Source: Chloroflexota bacterium
GTDB lineage: Bacteria > Chloroflexota > Anaerolineae > 4572-78 > J111
Assembly: GCA_016860845.1 (NCBI GenBank)
Contig: BOKF01000015.1
Location: 62,001-126,000 of the forward strand
Direction of reading: 5' to 3'
DNA: 64,000 bases
The notes under the pieces were generated by a model, which did not search any database, had not been told where the DNA came from, and saw only the letters and a list, made by a program, of their open reading frames with translations. Position 1 is the first letter of the stretch. Each line of letters opens with the position of its first letter. Made by a program: the position numbers and the translations under genes. Of the stretch, positions 45,965 through 56,152 are shown piece after piece.

Positions 45965-47428
45965 TCAGTTTCTTCTTAGTAGTAGATAATTGTCTTGCTC
46001 GAACACAATCGTATAATCGTCGCTCATTTTTAACTCGGTGAGGCGGCGATTATATTCAGCAGGGTCGAAGATGGGATAAATATTACCGCTTAAATCCAAC
46101 GCGATATATTGCGCGGGACCGTACAGCTCGCTGGTGAGTTGGGGGAAGAGATAAATGCCGGGGCGGTGAGTCAAGTGGGTACTCAGATTGGTTTGGGCCG
46201 AAACCACGGCGTCTGCGGGAATCAGTTCAAGCATCTGCTGGCCGGCCTTAAAGCTGGCCGGGGCGGCAGGCCACTGAAAAGCAAGCGCCAAGGGGCTGTG
46301 TCCGAATTTAAGCTGGTAGATTAAGGTAACGATTAGAACCATGGTTGTAAGGATAGCACACAGAAACGTTTTTGAGAAGCCCCGTTGGCGGTGGATCAAG
46401 TTAACCAAAAAAGCTGTGCCGTTAATAGCCGAAGCGACGACGAAAGGGACAAGCATGGCCGAGTAGTGGAATCTGTCCAGAGCATAAGTGGTCGGCAGGC
46501 TGGAAAGCAGGTTCATGGCTAGTGTGGGAGCGGCAATGAGCAACGTCAGCGGATCGAGCAGGGAGAGATAGGCCACCGGGGCAAGGAGGTGAGTGAGATA
46601 ACGGGCTTTGTCAGGATCGGACCAGGTGTACTGCCAGACAAAGGCGGGTCGGGTGAGGATGGTTTGAAGCACTTCTGGAATGGTCTGGCCCAGCGCATGG
46701 TAACGATGCAGGCCAAAGTGGGTTTCGCCGCCGGAGAAGCTGGGGATGAAAACCATGCTGAGAAAAAGAAAGCCGGCAAAGCCGCCCAGACCAACCAGCA
46801 AACCTCGCCAATCGCGTTGGGTGATGAATAGATAAAAACCGAGCATGCCCACGATCAAGAAAACGTCTTCCTGGCAGGCCGCTGCCAGCAGGCTAAATAA
46901 AACAAAACGACCAAAGTTACCTTGACGCAAATACCAGTAGGCAAAGGGTAAAATTCCTACGGCCAGGGTCACCGGGTGAAACTCAAACAGATTGGCTCCC
47001 TGCAAAGCGGGAAAGAGTAAATAGACCGCGGCAAAGGCCAGCCCGGCCCAGGAGTTGAGCTGCTGCCGCCCTAACCAATAAAGCGGCAATGCGCCCACAG
47101 CCAGCACCAGGGATTGGATCAAGAGCAAGGCTTTGGCATCGTCCCAGATCAAAAAAACCAGGCCAAGCGGCAGCAAAATCGGCTGGAAGTGGATGGCAAA
47201 GAGCGATGGTTTGCCGATGAGGAGAGCGGGAAAGAAGTTGCCATGCAGGTTGTTCCAGGCGGCATAATCGAAAATGCCTAAATCAAAAGCATTAGTTGAA
47301 AAGTGATCGTGATTGGCCGATGATAGGTAGGTAAAGAACAGGCCATAGGCGGCCATCAGTACCCACAAAAATATTTTAGCGTATTCAACCTGCGCTTCTA
47401 CGGAGCGGTTTGCGTTGATAGATGACAT
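45965..47428 (-). CDS. DUF2079 family membrane protein
   Basis: A 487-residue protein with many hydrophobic helices and the DUF2079 hallmarks NAFDLGIFDYAAWN near the first periplasmic loop, FEFHPVTLA, and CQEDVFLI. The family is thought to be related to GT-C glycosyltransferases; activity is not proven. The C-terminal 100 residues form a soluble domain. It is part of the minus-strand glycan cluster. Confidence 0.8.
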   Translation of the reverse strand: MSSINANRSVEAQVEYAKIFLWVLMAAYGLFFTYLSSANHDHFSTNAFDLGIFDYAAWNNLHGNFFPALLIGKPSLFAIHFQPILLPLGLVFLIWDDAKALLLIQSLVLAVGALPLYWLGRQQLNSWAGLAFAAVYLLFPALQGANLFEFHPVTLAVGILPFAYWYLRQGNFGRFVLFSLLAAACQEDVFLIVGMLGFYLFITQRDWRGLLVGLGGFAGFLFLSMVFIPSFSGGETHFGLHRYHALGQTIPEVLQTILTRPAFVWQYTWSDPDKARYLTHLLAPVAYLSLLDPLTLLIAAPTLAMNLLSSLPTTYALDRFHYSAMLVPFVVASAINGTAFLVNLIHRQRGFSKTFLCAILTTMVLIVTLIYQLKFGHSPLALAFQWPAAPASFKAGQQMLELIPADAVVSAQTNLSTHLTHRPGIYLFPQLTSELYGPAQYIALDLSGNIYPIFDPAEYNRRLTELKMSDDYTIVFEQDNYLLLRRN

Positions 47429-47463
47429 GGCGACAAGTTAGAAAAAAGGCTTAGCTCCCACAT

Positions 47464-49425
47464 TTATGGGTTATCGCAGCCGATCAACTCGAACACGTGA
47501 ATTGTGCCTTGAATCGTGATGGGCTGCAAACACGGCACGGTCGAGACCTGCTGGAGTAAGGCTTGAGCCGTGTCTGTCCCTGGTCCCTGGGTTTCGATCA
47601 GGACATAGTGGACATCCCAGCGAGTCAAGGTGGCCAGGCTGGCCGGAGCGGGGAAAGTGAGCAATTCCGGGTGACGCCGCCCAAACATGAAGCCAAAGAG
47701 GTTGCCATACGCATGGGCGATGGGTTTGCCGTGGGCGCGGGTGTAGATAAACTGTACTCCGTTAAAGCTGCTTTCCAGCGGGTATTGGATGAGCGCCTCG
47801 CGGCCCGGCTGCTGGCGCAGCCAGACATCAACCGGCCGTTCGGTTGAGGGCAGAGAGGTTGGCATAGGTTTCCACCACAATTCAAAAAGAGCCAGAGCAA
47901 TGAGGATTAGCCAGGGCCAGGTGGATGAAAGACGATTTTTTGATTCCTTACCCTCTGTGTCCCGGCTTCGGCTGCTGCTAGGTGGAGCAATTTCACGTTG
48001 ATACCAGGCCGAAGCGCCGTAAGCGGCTAGAATAGCAATCCCAAAAATAGCAAACTGGCCAAATCGGGTCCAGGTGCGAGCATTGTCCAGGCCGGGCACA
48101 AACCAGCGGAAGAAAAGAGCGGGCAAAGGGATGAGGATGCCTGTCTCATGGGCAAGGGTAAACGGTTCTGGTTTTAAGGCTAGGTGGGAGGAGATGTAAT
48201 TCATTACCTGGTTGTATGTGGCTGCAAACTCAGGTGAGACGGGGATCATAAGCTGTCGCCCGGCCAGGTGAAGGGTTGGCCCAAGGCTCAGGACAATGGA
48301 GACGACGATAAGATAGAGCCAGGGCCGGGTTAATTTTGAGGGAGTCCAGCGTAAGCTGTAGAACGCAAAAAGAAGAGCGATCAGGCCGGGACTCAGCAGA
48401 AATTCGGTGGAGATATTGAGATTGGAATTTGGAAAGAAACGGCCCTCTTCAAAATCGGTTTGGGTTGGCGACTCTTTGTCAACCAGGGTAGCTAAGGGGA
48501 TCAGTTTTTCTTCGACAAAAGTCCCCCAAAGCGGGTGGAAAGGGTTAGGAATGAGATAATCAGTAGGCGAAGCAGACCAGAAGTTGACATTTTCAAGAGG
48601 CGGTTGAGTGTCGGGGTCGCGCGTGACCCTCAAAAGAGGCAGCGCAAAAGGTATGATAAATATGAGCGAGGTGAAGGTGAAGATAACTGCCCCGGTCCAG
48701 AAGTGTCGTTGTTTAAGGTAATTGGGCCAGGGGCGGGCGCGGGTAATTATCCAGACCAGACTCAGCAAACCGCCAGCCAGGGCGAGATACCAGGAAGCCA
48801 AAGCATTCAGGCCAAAAGCAACACCTCCGGCAAAAGCATACTTGCGGCGACCGGTGCGCAAAAATCTTTCCAAAAATAGGAAGATTAAAGGAAACCACTG
48901 AAATGTGAGGTGAATAAGATGAAAATATTGTCCGCGCCGGAATGAGCTAAAGCCAAACAGGATCCCAGCCAGCAGACTGGCCCACCAGTTTCCCGTGAGT
49001 TGGTAAGCCAAAAGAAAAGTGGTAAAGGCTGTTAGCAGAATGTTGATAAGTAGCAAAGCATTATGGGCGCTAAATTCGCCAAAAGCAAGGGTAAAAGGGA
49101 GGCCAAAAAAGGTGTTGGTCGGTGTAACTTCACTGTAGGCAAACGGGTAGCCATGGGGATAATAGATATAAGGGACAAACCAGATGGACTGAGCTGTATC
49201 AATCAGGCTATGTTTAATCCACCATAAGCGCCAGACGTATTCATAGGTGTCCCCCACACCGCTGACCTGATCAAAGAAGTGAAAGATAACCGGGCGTAGA
49301 AAAACGGCGGTAATCAACAAAAAAAACAGCAAGGCCAGCCTGGTGGGATGACAGATAAATCGGGTAATGAACCTGGGCAGGGAGACAGTGGAGAGGAGAG
49401 AGTTTAGCTGAGTTTTGTTCATCAT
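47464..49425 (-). CDS. Large membrane protein, GT-C glycosyltransferase-like
   Basis: A 653-residue protein with about 11-12 membrane helices and a C-terminal soluble region. An acidic GDTYEYVWRLWW loop after the first helix and a YYPHGYPFAYSE loop are features of the GT-C fold. The ATG-ATG at 49425 is chosen because it overlaps the stop of the upstream gene (ATGATG over TGA); the longer open frame upstream is only a shadow of that gene. Sugar donor and acceptor are unknown. Confidence 0.65.
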   Translation of the reverse strand: MMNKTQLNSLLSTVSLPRFITRFICHPTRLALLFFLLITAVFLRPVIFHFFDQVSGVGDTYEYVWRLWWIKHSLIDTAQSIWFVPYIYYPHGYPFAYSEVTPTNTFFGLPFTLAFGEFSAHNALLLINILLTAFTTFLLAYQLTGNWWASLLAGILFGFSSFRRGQYFHLIHLTFQWFPLIFLFLERFLRTGRRKYAFAGGVAFGLNALASWYLALAGGLLSLVWIITRARPWPNYLKQRHFWTGAVIFTFTSLIFIIPFALPLLRVTRDPDTQPPLENVNFWSASPTDYLIPNPFHPLWGTFVEEKLIPLATLVDKESPTQTDFEEGRFFPNSNLNISTEFLLSPGLIALLFAFYSLRWTPSKLTRPWLYLIVVSIVLSLGPTLHLAGRQLMIPVSPEFAATYNQVMNYISSHLALKPEPFTLAHETGILIPLPALFFRWFVPGLDNARTWTRFGQFAIFGIAILAAYGASAWYQREIAPPSSSRSRDTEGKESKNRLSSTWPWLILIALALFELWWKPMPTSLPSTERPVDVWLRQQPGREALIQYPLESSFNGVQFIYTRAHGKPIAHAYGNLFGFMFGRRHPELLTFPAPASLATLTRWDVHYVLIETQGPGTDTAQALLQQVSTVPCLQPITIQGTIHVFELIGCDNP

Positions 49426-51062
49426 TTTAGTTTTTGCACTGCCTGCTCGGAACTGTCCAGGCGCTGATAAATTTTGTGATTGCTGATAGTTTTGACCAGG
49501 TTGTAATGTTCTGCTAACCCGGCTGCTAACCAGGCGGGTGGATCCTGAGCAACGACAACAAATTTTGTAGTAGCAGCTAATACCTGGCGCTGCATTTCTG
49601 TGGGAGCTAAATCTAGGTAGATTGGCCAAATGAAATCGGTTGCACAGCGGCGATTGGCCAAATAATAGAGTTGAACTTCATTGCCCCAGAGGTACATACG
49701 CTCGTCGGGTTCGGAATGGGATTGGATGTAGGCGGCGATATCCTGGATGGCTACCAGCATCGGCCCGGTGGGCGGCCAACTTTTTAGAACAAAATTTTGA
49801 TATGTCTCTTGACCCGTTTTGTAGCGCAGATAATGGAATAAATAGCCTCCATTGCCGAAGAGATAGGATCCGCCAATAGCAAGGAGGAGTGAGGCAGGGA
49901 TAACCCAGGCAGCCTGCTTGATTTTGTGATGCGCCTTTGCCACCCGATACAGATACATAATGCTCCAAGCTGCCAGGAGACCCAGGGGTGGGGCGATAAG
50001 TTGATAATAATGTAGAAAAGGATTACGACTAGCCCCGGCTTCTATAAATGACATCAAGAACCACAGCAAAACGACGTTTCTTGGCAGGGTTGTAGCTGAT
50101 CCGTTCACTGTTAATAGGAGAGCGCCAGTTAATCCCAGGACGAGTAAGGGTACATTAGCTAAAGCCAAACCACTTAATGGATAAAGGAAAATAAAAATCG
50201 GACTGACTGGCCCGGAACTGACATGCAGTTGTCCCAGGGTGAAGACAAGGGCCAGGCGGGGCAGCAGTCCCAGCAGGCTAAAATAAAGTATAACCGGCAA
50301 CAACCCCAGTAGGAAACCTGTTCCCATCCAGAAGACGCACCTTAGTAGGTATCCGGCATATTTCTGTTCTTTTCGGTGCGACCAAAATTGAGTTAAAAGG
50401 ATGATTCCGGCTAACGCGAGGGGAGAAATGTAGACTGCCTTAAATAATACGGCTACAGCTCCGACCAGTCCAATCAAGCTGAATTGCCAGGCGGGTACTT
50501 TCTGTTCTACCAGCTTGAGCAGCAGCAATGTTGCCGCCAGGCGCGGCAGGTTAGCGAATAGTTCGATTTCGGCGGTATGGCTCTCGAGGATGTAATCTGT
50601 AGAGAGCAGCAAAAATAGGGCGACAGCTAGATAGCTGGTTTTCTTGTCACTGATGGTGCGAGATAGGAAATACAGAAGTAAAACTGTTGGGATCAGCCAT
50701 AGAGCCAGAAAAGATCTGATTGCCTCTGGGTTATCACCAAAAAGATAAAAAGCGAGGGCGTTGATGTAGTAGATGGCCGGTAAATGGTGGCCGGGATGAT
50801 AGCTACTGTATAAAGGTTCGCCTTGAAGTATAAGTCGCCCCCCGTAGGCATTGGCGGCGCTATCCTCGTCCAGGGGTTTCTCCAGATAGGGTAGTCGAAT
50901 GAGAACAATTAAGAAGGACACAGCAAACAGCAGGATTAGCTCACCCCTGTGGTTTTTGAGCCAGGATAGGAGCTGCAAGTTCTTGAGCCTGACTAAAAGA
51001 GTCTCCTGTGAGTTAACAAAGACCCTATTTAATTCTCGGTGTTGAGGAAGTTCCTTAGTCAT
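49422..51062 (-). CDS. ArnT/GT39-type glycosyltransferase
   Basis: A 546-residue membrane protein with about 11 helices. The first outer loop has LPYLEKPLDEDSAANAYGG, with the acidic pair needed by lipid-phosphate-sugar-dependent transferases, followed by GEPLYSSYHPGHHLPAIYY. It resembles the dolichyl-phosphate-mannose-protein mannosyltransferase/ArnT group. Its start overlaps the stop of the methyltransferase gene by four bases. Confidence 0.72.
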   Translation of the reverse strand: MTKELPQHRELNRVFVNSQETLLVRLKNLQLLSWLKNHRGELILLFAVSFLIVLIRLPYLEKPLDEDSAANAYGGRLILQGEPLYSSYHPGHHLPAIYYINALAFYLFGDNPEAIRSFLALWLIPTVLLLYFLSRTISDKKTSYLAVALFLLLSTDYILESHTAEIELFANLPRLAATLLLLKLVEQKVPAWQFSLIGLVGAVAVLFKAVYISPLALAGIILLTQFWSHRKEQKYAGYLLRCVFWMGTGFLLGLLPVILYFSLLGLLPRLALVFTLGQLHVSSGPVSPIFIFLYPLSGLALANVPLLVLGLTGALLLTVNGSATTLPRNVVLLWFLMSFIEAGASRNPFLHYYQLIAPPLGLLAAWSIMYLYRVAKAHHKIKQAAWVIPASLLLAIGGSYLFGNGGYLFHYLRYKTGQETYQNFVLKSWPPTGPMLVAIQDIAAYIQSHSEPDERMYLWGNEVQLYYLANRRCATDFIWPIYLDLAPTEMQRQVLAATTKFVVVAQDPPAWLAAGLAEHYNLVKTISNHKIYQRLDSSEQAVQKLK

Positions 51063-51799
51063 AGTTTTTGAGCGATACAGAGAAGTGAGACGCCAAGTGG
51101 AAAATTCATGTGATGCAGGAGCGGGCGCTCTGCGGCAAAGATAGTCTGGAGCAGATGATTGCTCCAGCCAGGATGTAGGTCGTTCTCACTGGTTCCGTTA
51201 ATCTTGTTGCCAGACAAGCGCAGGGCAATTCGTCCGGCCCAAATGAGTGGAAATAAAAACGTGTTGGCATAGGTGAGTTTCTTAATCTTCAAGCCAACCC
51301 TGGCTAACTTTCTCCGTAATTCGTCGGCAGTATAGCGCCGATAGTGATGGCTGACTTCATCTTGCAGTCCCCACAAGAAATTGAAGGCCGGGGTAAAGAT
51401 AATAAGGCAGCCATTAGGCTTAAGCAGTCGCTCTAATTCTTGCAGAGCTTGCCCATCATCGGCCAGATGCTCGATTAAATCTAGAGCGAGGATAACCTCA
51501 AAAGATTCACTACAGAAGGGCGGGCGTGTGCCATCACTGCAAAGTAAACGAGTCAAACAGCGAGAGCGACCAAAACTAAGCGCATCCACTGAAAAATCCA
51601 GACCCGTGAGGTGGCGATAGCCCTGAGTTTGTAAATACTCAATATTAAAGCCCGTCCCGCAGCCAATATCCAATATTTGGGGCGAAGAGTAATTGGCCAA
51701 AGTCTGCAAAACCCAATCAAAAATGATTTTGCGCCGCGCCACATACCACCAGTGAGTTTGTTCTATACTCTGAATGTGCTGATACATCGCTTCTTGCAT
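51059..51799 (-). CDS. Class I SAM-dependent methyltransferase
   Basis: A 246-residue methyltransferase with the SAM-binding motif ILDIGCGTGFNIEYL, an acidic strand end (GLDFSVDAL) and the LALDLIEHLADD motif. The C-terminal hydrophobic stretch suggests a membrane-associated or lipid-like acceptor, as in methyltransferases near polysaccharide genes. It is translationally coupled to the next transferase gene. Confidence 0.85.
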   Translation of the reverse strand: MQEAMYQHIQSIEQTHWWYVARRKIIFDWVLQTLANYSSPQILDIGCGTGFNIEYLQTQGYRHLTGLDFSVDALSFGRSRCLTRLLCSDGTRPPFCSESFEVILALDLIEHLADDGQALQELERLLKPNGCLIIFTPAFNFLWGLQDEVSHHYRRYTADELRRKLARVGLKIKKLTYANTFLFPLIWAGRIALRLSGNKINGTSENDLHPGWSNHLLQTIFAAERPLLHHMNFPLGVSLLCIAQKL

Positions 51800-51836
51800 T
51801 AGGTCTTGCTCCTCATCGTTGTCCAGGCTGGCTTAT

Positions 51837-53738
51837 CTAAGCGGGTGACTCAATGTATCGGTCATACCAGAGTTGAAAAATAAACAGCGTCCACAAAACC
51901 TTACGATTATCTTGGCGGTAGGACAAATGTTGGTCAAGCAGCTCTCTGACATAGGCGTAATTAAAAAAGCCCTGCCGCTCGATCCGCTCCTCGGAGAGCA
52001 TCTCCAACACAACATCCCGCAGTTCGGTGGTCAGCCAGCGAGCCACGGGCATGTTAAATCCCTTTTTGGGGCGATTGATAATTTCATGGGGTAATTTTTT
52101 GCTCATGCTCTTTTTGAGCAGATATTTGGTGGTCAACCGGCGCAATTTGAGTTCAAGTGGCAAATCGGTGGCAAAGTGGACAACCTCTCGATTCAAGAAA
52201 GGGACCCGCACCTCCAGCGAAGCGGCCATGCTGGCCCGATCAACCTTGTAAAGGATGTCGCCTTCAAGATACATTTTCATATCATTGTAAAGGAGTTGAT
52301 TTAAGGGCAGGCGGGCATCACATTCGTAAGCGTGAGCGTAGGCCTGGCTGTAGGTATCGCGCAGCACCGGCTTGAGCCAGTCTTGCAGCAAGAGGGCCTT
52401 CTCCTCGTCCAAAAAAGAACCAAGCCAGCGATGATGCCGCACTTGCAGCGGCACCCGGCGACCCGCCAAAAAACGGCGCACCTTGAAATCAAAGCTGATA
52501 TTGTTAAACGACACCGGCAGCAAATCGAGCGTTTTGGGCGCGATCGAGGCGCGCACCTGCCAGGGCACAATCCGTTCGTAATATTCAATCAGGCGGTGGG
52601 CGGTGAGGGTGGGATACCCAGCAAATAGCTCGTCGCCGCCGTCGCCGCCCAGCACTACTTTGACATGCCCCCTAGCAAAGAGCGATAAGAAATAGGTGGG
52701 AATCAACGACGAGTCGCCGAACGGTTCATCCAGAAAATTAGTAATGGTCGGCACCATCTCGGCCACCATCTGGCTGGTCAGGATCAACTCATTATGCCGG
52801 GTGCCGACATGCTGGGCGACCAGGCGGGCGTAGCGCGACTCATCAAAAGAAGCTTCTTCAAAGCCAACCGAGAAACTATCTACCGTGCCAGGATATAATT
52901 CAGCCATAAAAGCGGCAATGCTGCTGGAATCTAGCCCGCCGCTGAGCAGCACTCCCACGGGTACGTCACTCACCAATTCTTGTTTGACGCTGGCTTTCAT
53001 GGTCTCATACAAGCCGATGGCGTAATCACGCCAGTCAACGGGGGGACGGCTTTCGCTGCGAGCCAGGCTGATGTTCCAATAGGGTTGGCGGTGAACCCCT
53101 TGAGCCGTGTAGCGCAAGGCGCAACCCGGTTCCAGCCGATAAATATGACGGATGATAGTGCGGGGCGTTGGCACATATTCAAACGAGAGGTATTCATTCA
53201 AAGAAATCAAATCAATCTCGCGTTTGACCTCAGGGTGGGCCATCACCACTTTCAGCTCTGAGCCAAAGATAAAACCGTTATCTGTTTCCGTGTAATACAA
53301 GGGTTTGATACCCATTCGATCACGGGCCAGGGTCAGTTCTTGGCGGGGAATGTCCCAGATAGCAAAAGCAAAGATGCCATTGAGATGCTGCACACACTCC
53401 AACCCAAATTCTTCGTATAGGTGCAGAATAACTTCCGTATCCGTCTGAGTACGGAAGGTGTGCCCCTTCTTTTGCAGAAAGACACGTAATTCCCGGTAAT
53501 TATATATTTCACCGTTAAAGACAATCCACATCGATTCACCTTCATTGGCAATGGGCTGCCGGCCGCCGGCCAGATCAATGATGGAGAGACGGCGCGACCC
53601 CAGCCCAACCGGCCCGCACTGGTAGAATCCCTGCTCATCAGGCCCTCGATGCTTCATGGCCCGGGTCATCTTCTGCAGCACACTTTGATTGACAGGTTGT
53701 GAGGTTTTAAGGTTTACAATACCACAGATGCCACACAT
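51837..53738 (-). CDS. asnB: Glutamine-hydrolysing asparagine synthetase-type amidotransferase
   Basis: A 633-residue two-domain enzyme. The glutaminase begins MCGICGI, with nucleophile Cys2, and has MKHRGPDEQG and FNGEIYNYREL; the synthetase domain has the PP-loop LLSGGLDSSSIA and GGDGGDELFAGYP. In glycan clusters such enzymes often amidate a sugar acid or lipid-linked residue instead of making free asparagine. Which role applies here is not decided by sequence. Confidence 0.9.
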   Translation of the reverse strand: MCGICGIVNLKTSQPVNQSVLQKMTRAMKHRGPDEQGFYQCGPVGLGSRRLSIIDLAGGRQPIANEGESMWIVFNGEIYNYRELRVFLQKKGHTFRTQTDTEVILHLYEEFGLECVQHLNGIFAFAIWDIPRQELTLARDRMGIKPLYYTETDNGFIFGSELKVVMAHPEVKREIDLISLNEYLSFEYVPTPRTIIRHIYRLEPGCALRYTAQGVHRQPYWNISLARSESRPPVDWRDYAIGLYETMKASVKQELVSDVPVGVLLSGGLDSSSIAAFMAELYPGTVDSFSVGFEEASFDESRYARLVAQHVGTRHNELILTSQMVAEMVPTITNFLDEPFGDSSLIPTYFLSLFARGHVKVVLGGDGGDELFAGYPTLTAHRLIEYYERIVPWQVRASIAPKTLDLLPVSFNNISFDFKVRRFLAGRRVPLQVRHHRWLGSFLDEEKALLLQDWLKPVLRDTYSQAYAHAYECDARLPLNQLLYNDMKMYLEGDILYKVDRASMAASLEVRVPFLNREVVHFATDLPLELKLRRLTTKYLLKKSMSKKLPHEIINRPKKGFNMPVARWLTTELRDVVLEMLSEERIERQGFFNYAYVRELLDQHLSYRQDNRKVLWTLFIFQLWYDRYIESPA

Positions 53739-53759
53739 GCTTGTCTCCAGTGTATCTGC

Positions 53760-54728
53760 TTAACTTGAGGTGTCTGCCGATAACGGTTGACCTTGACCAG
53801 CATGGAGGAAGGCTCGCCGCTGGAGGTAGAGGTTGAACCACAAGATGAGCGGAAACAAATGGCCCAACTGCCAGGCCCAGGGACCCAGCCAGTTAGCTGT
53901 CAACGGCAGCCATGAGATCACCACGGCCAGTACGGCGACCCCCTTGGTCAACCTGGCTAAGGCCGGCAGCACGACGAAATAGTGGTAGGAGTGCAGATAG
54001 GGTAGGGCGAAAATTCCGGCTAACATCAGCATATCCTCGTCGCCGCGCGAGAGCCACAGCAAAACAGCCACCAGCGGCAGGGACCAGGGCCAGAGGCTAA
54101 TGTCATGGGGTTCCTCTAAAACGGTAAAATTGTTGATTGTCAGCATATTGAGCGGCCACAGACCCCAAATTACTACTGAAATGGCCAGCCAGATGAGCAA
54201 AACAACTAAATCTTTTTTGCGTGCCAGGAAAGCCAGATAACCGACCTGGGGCTTGATGGTTACCAAGGGAGCCAGCCAGGGCAGGCCGGTCAGGCCAAAT
54301 ACGATCAGCCCTTCAACCTGGCCCAAGAAGATGATCCACAAGGCCGGCAGGGTGAAGAAGGCCAGCCCCATCACCAGGAGCGAGGCCCGCCGCTGGTACA
54401 GACTCAGCGCCAGGCCGGTAAAAGTCAAGCCCAGGAGGCCCGGCCAGGTCAGGTAGCCGACATATTCTATCCAGGGTGGATAGTAAGACACCCCATATTC
54501 CTGCTCGCTCGTGCTAAAAAAGTAGACCCAGTCATAGCCGATGAAGCCTGTGGCCGGCAGAAAAGAACCGAGGAACGAGAAAAAAACGATGCCCACGGCC
54601 ACAAACAGGAGGTACTGCCACCAGAGCATGGACCTCTTTGGGTTTGGCAGTTCTGGAAAAAGGATTGCATCTATTTTGTGCCACAAGGCCGGCCAATTGA
54701 TCGTTTTTAAGTTCAATTCTTGTTCCAT
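53760..54728 (-). CDS. Multi-span membrane protein of unknown function
   Basis: A 322-residue protein with about eight hydrophobic helices and a soluble N-terminus of about 40 residues. No family is recognised with confidence. The loop YDWVYFFSTSEQEYGVSYYPPWIEY after the first helix has acidic and aromatic residues like those of GT87-type transferases, and the gene sits in a cluster of such proteins, so a glycosyltransferase-related role is possible. Confidence 0.5.
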   Translation of the reverse strand: MEQELNLKTINWPALWHKIDAILFPELPNPKRSMLWWQYLLFVAVGIVFFSFLGSFLPATGFIGYDWVYFFSTSEQEYGVSYYPPWIEYVGYLTWPGLLGLTFTGLALSLYQRRASLLVMGLAFFTLPALWIIFLGQVEGLIVFGLTGLPWLAPLVTIKPQVGYLAFLARKKDLVVLLIWLAISVVIWGLWPLNMLTINNFTVLEEPHDISLWPWSLPLVAVLLWLSRGDEDMLMLAGIFALPYLHSYHYFVVLPALARLTKGVAVLAVVISWLPLTANWLGPWAWQLGHLFPLILWFNLYLQRRAFLHAGQGQPLSADTSS

Positions 54729-54732
54729 GGCG

Positions 54733-55902
54733 TTATTCGTCAGGCTGGTAGACTTTCAACGTTTCGGCCAGTAGCTCCGCCGCAATTTCATTGCCACGCC
54801 GGTTTAAATGAATATCTTTACGGTAGTAGATCGGTTCTGCTTCCTGGCCGGCCTTTTCCCGCAAGGCTGAGGTTAAATCCACACAAGCCAAGCTTTGCTG
54901 CCGGCAAAAATCGGCCAGGGCCAGATTAAGCTGATCCAGGCGGGGCTGCAAAGCGGCCGGGGCATAGACTTGTTCGCGGTAGGGAAAGATGATGACCACA
55001 AATTGGGCCGCGCTGTTTTGAGCCAGTGTTTCCTGGCGTGCTTCCAGCATTTCTTGCTGAGTTAGAACAAAACCATCGGCCACTTCCGGCACAGACAGGT
55101 CGGTATAGGTGAGCCACCAGACCAAATTGGAATCGCGTGGCGTATTAGACTCGTCGGCCTGGGCCAGATTGGAAAATAAGGCGCGATTATACCAAAAAAA
55201 CGCGCCGATATTGTAAACCACCGAATGGTGCGCCAGCCAGCTCTTGACCGGGTTTTGCCAAAACCGTCCCTCGCGGGCAGCCCCGCTCCCAAATTGGTCA
55301 AAACGCCAGGCATCGTTCAAATCATTGGGAAAGAAAACCCACAAAACCAGCTTGGGCTGCAGCGGCAGCCCATAGCGAGCCAGCATCCGCCGCTCCTGCT
55401 GGGGACTATACCCAACCACGCCAAGATTGGCGAAGTCATGGCCGGTTTTCTGTTCCAGCAGCTCTACCCAACACGCCTTCATCTCGATGCTGGCGCAACT
55501 GGCATACGAGTCGCCAATGACCATGGCAAATGCCTCGCCGGCCAGGCCGTCATCACGAAAGCCGGCGCCGGCATAACCGAGCGAAACGGTCGAGACCGGG
55601 TAGGTATTGGGCGCTGTATCGTCGTCAAACGGAACCTGAAAATCAACCAGGCCGGGGGCATACAGGTAGCCTAAGGTTTCGTCGGGTTTCAACCCCTTCA
55701 ACGGTTGGTTCTGCTCGGTTTGAAACGCCGATTTAATTTCCTGAGGAATCAAAGTTGGAGCAAGATAAGCGATGGTTTCGATGGCACACAGGGGTAATAA
55801 CAGACCCACCAAAATTAAAACAGCCACGGCCTGGGGCGAGGCTTTAGGTTTATCTTTGGCTAGAGTTACGGACGGGCGCACTTTTTTTTTGACGATAATC
55901 AA
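54733..55902 (-). CDS. Membrane-anchored SGNH-hydrolase-like protein
   Basis: A 389-residue protein with one N-terminal membrane helix (about 25-48) and an extracytoplasmic SGNH/GDSL-like domain. Block I is MVIGDSYASC with nucleophile Ser132; FFPNDLND supplies the Asn block; DIHLNRRGNEIAAELL supplies the Asp-x-x-His pair. Such proteins remove or transfer acetyl groups on cell-surface glycans. The start is TTG at 55902 with AAGGGA seven bases upstream. Confidence 0.7.
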   Translation of the reverse strand: MIIVKKKVRPSVTLAKDKPKASPQAVAVLILVGLLLPLCAIETIAYLAPTLIPQEIKSAFQTEQNQPLKGLKPDETLGYLYAPGLVDFQVPFDDDTAPNTYPVSTVSLGYAGAGFRDDGLAGEAFAMVIGDSYASCASIEMKACWVELLEQKTGHDFANLGVVGYSPQQERRMLARYGLPLQPKLVLWVFFPNDLNDAWRFDQFGSGAAREGRFWQNPVKSWLAHHSVVYNIGAFFWYNRALFSNLAQADESNTPRDSNLVWWLTYTDLSVPEVADGFVLTQQEMLEARQETLAQNSAAQFVVIIFPYREQVYAPAALQPRLDQLNLALADFCRQQSLACVDLTSALREKAGQEAEPIYYRKDIHLNRRGNEIAAELLAETLKVYQPDE

Positions 55903-56087
55903 ATGGTCATCCCTTGGACACAGTATCCGAATTCTCTTTTAGCATACACTAGAAAGGGCTGACATAAAAAGAGGCAAAAGTCCTAATTATTCCGGCCCAT
56001 AGGTCACATGTTGGAGGGACGGAAAGTGCAGGGGAATGGTCGGGGAAGTTGTGGCAGGGGTGAGCGAGGGGATTACATCCTTTTTTT

Positions 56088-56130
56088 CAATCTTGTTCCC
56101 ACGCTTCGCGTCAGTTTGGGAACAAGATTG
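56088..56130. repeat. Dispersed palindrome, copy 3
   Basis: Arms CAATCTTGTTCCCA and TGGGAACAAGATTG (14 bp) enclose a 15-base loop that differs from copy 1 at only one position. It lies in the 250-base gap 55903-56152, just downstream of the mannosyltransferase gene. No gene was seen in that gap. Confidence 0.65.
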
Positions 56131-56152
56131 AGGGATTCATTGCGGATAATTA

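Noticed and set aside
49426..49629. 68-residue N-terminal extension of the large membrane protein
   Set aside because: It lies wholly inside the upstream transferase gene and is Cys/Arg-rich, unlike a real N-terminus; ATG-ATG at 49425 overlaps the upstream stop.
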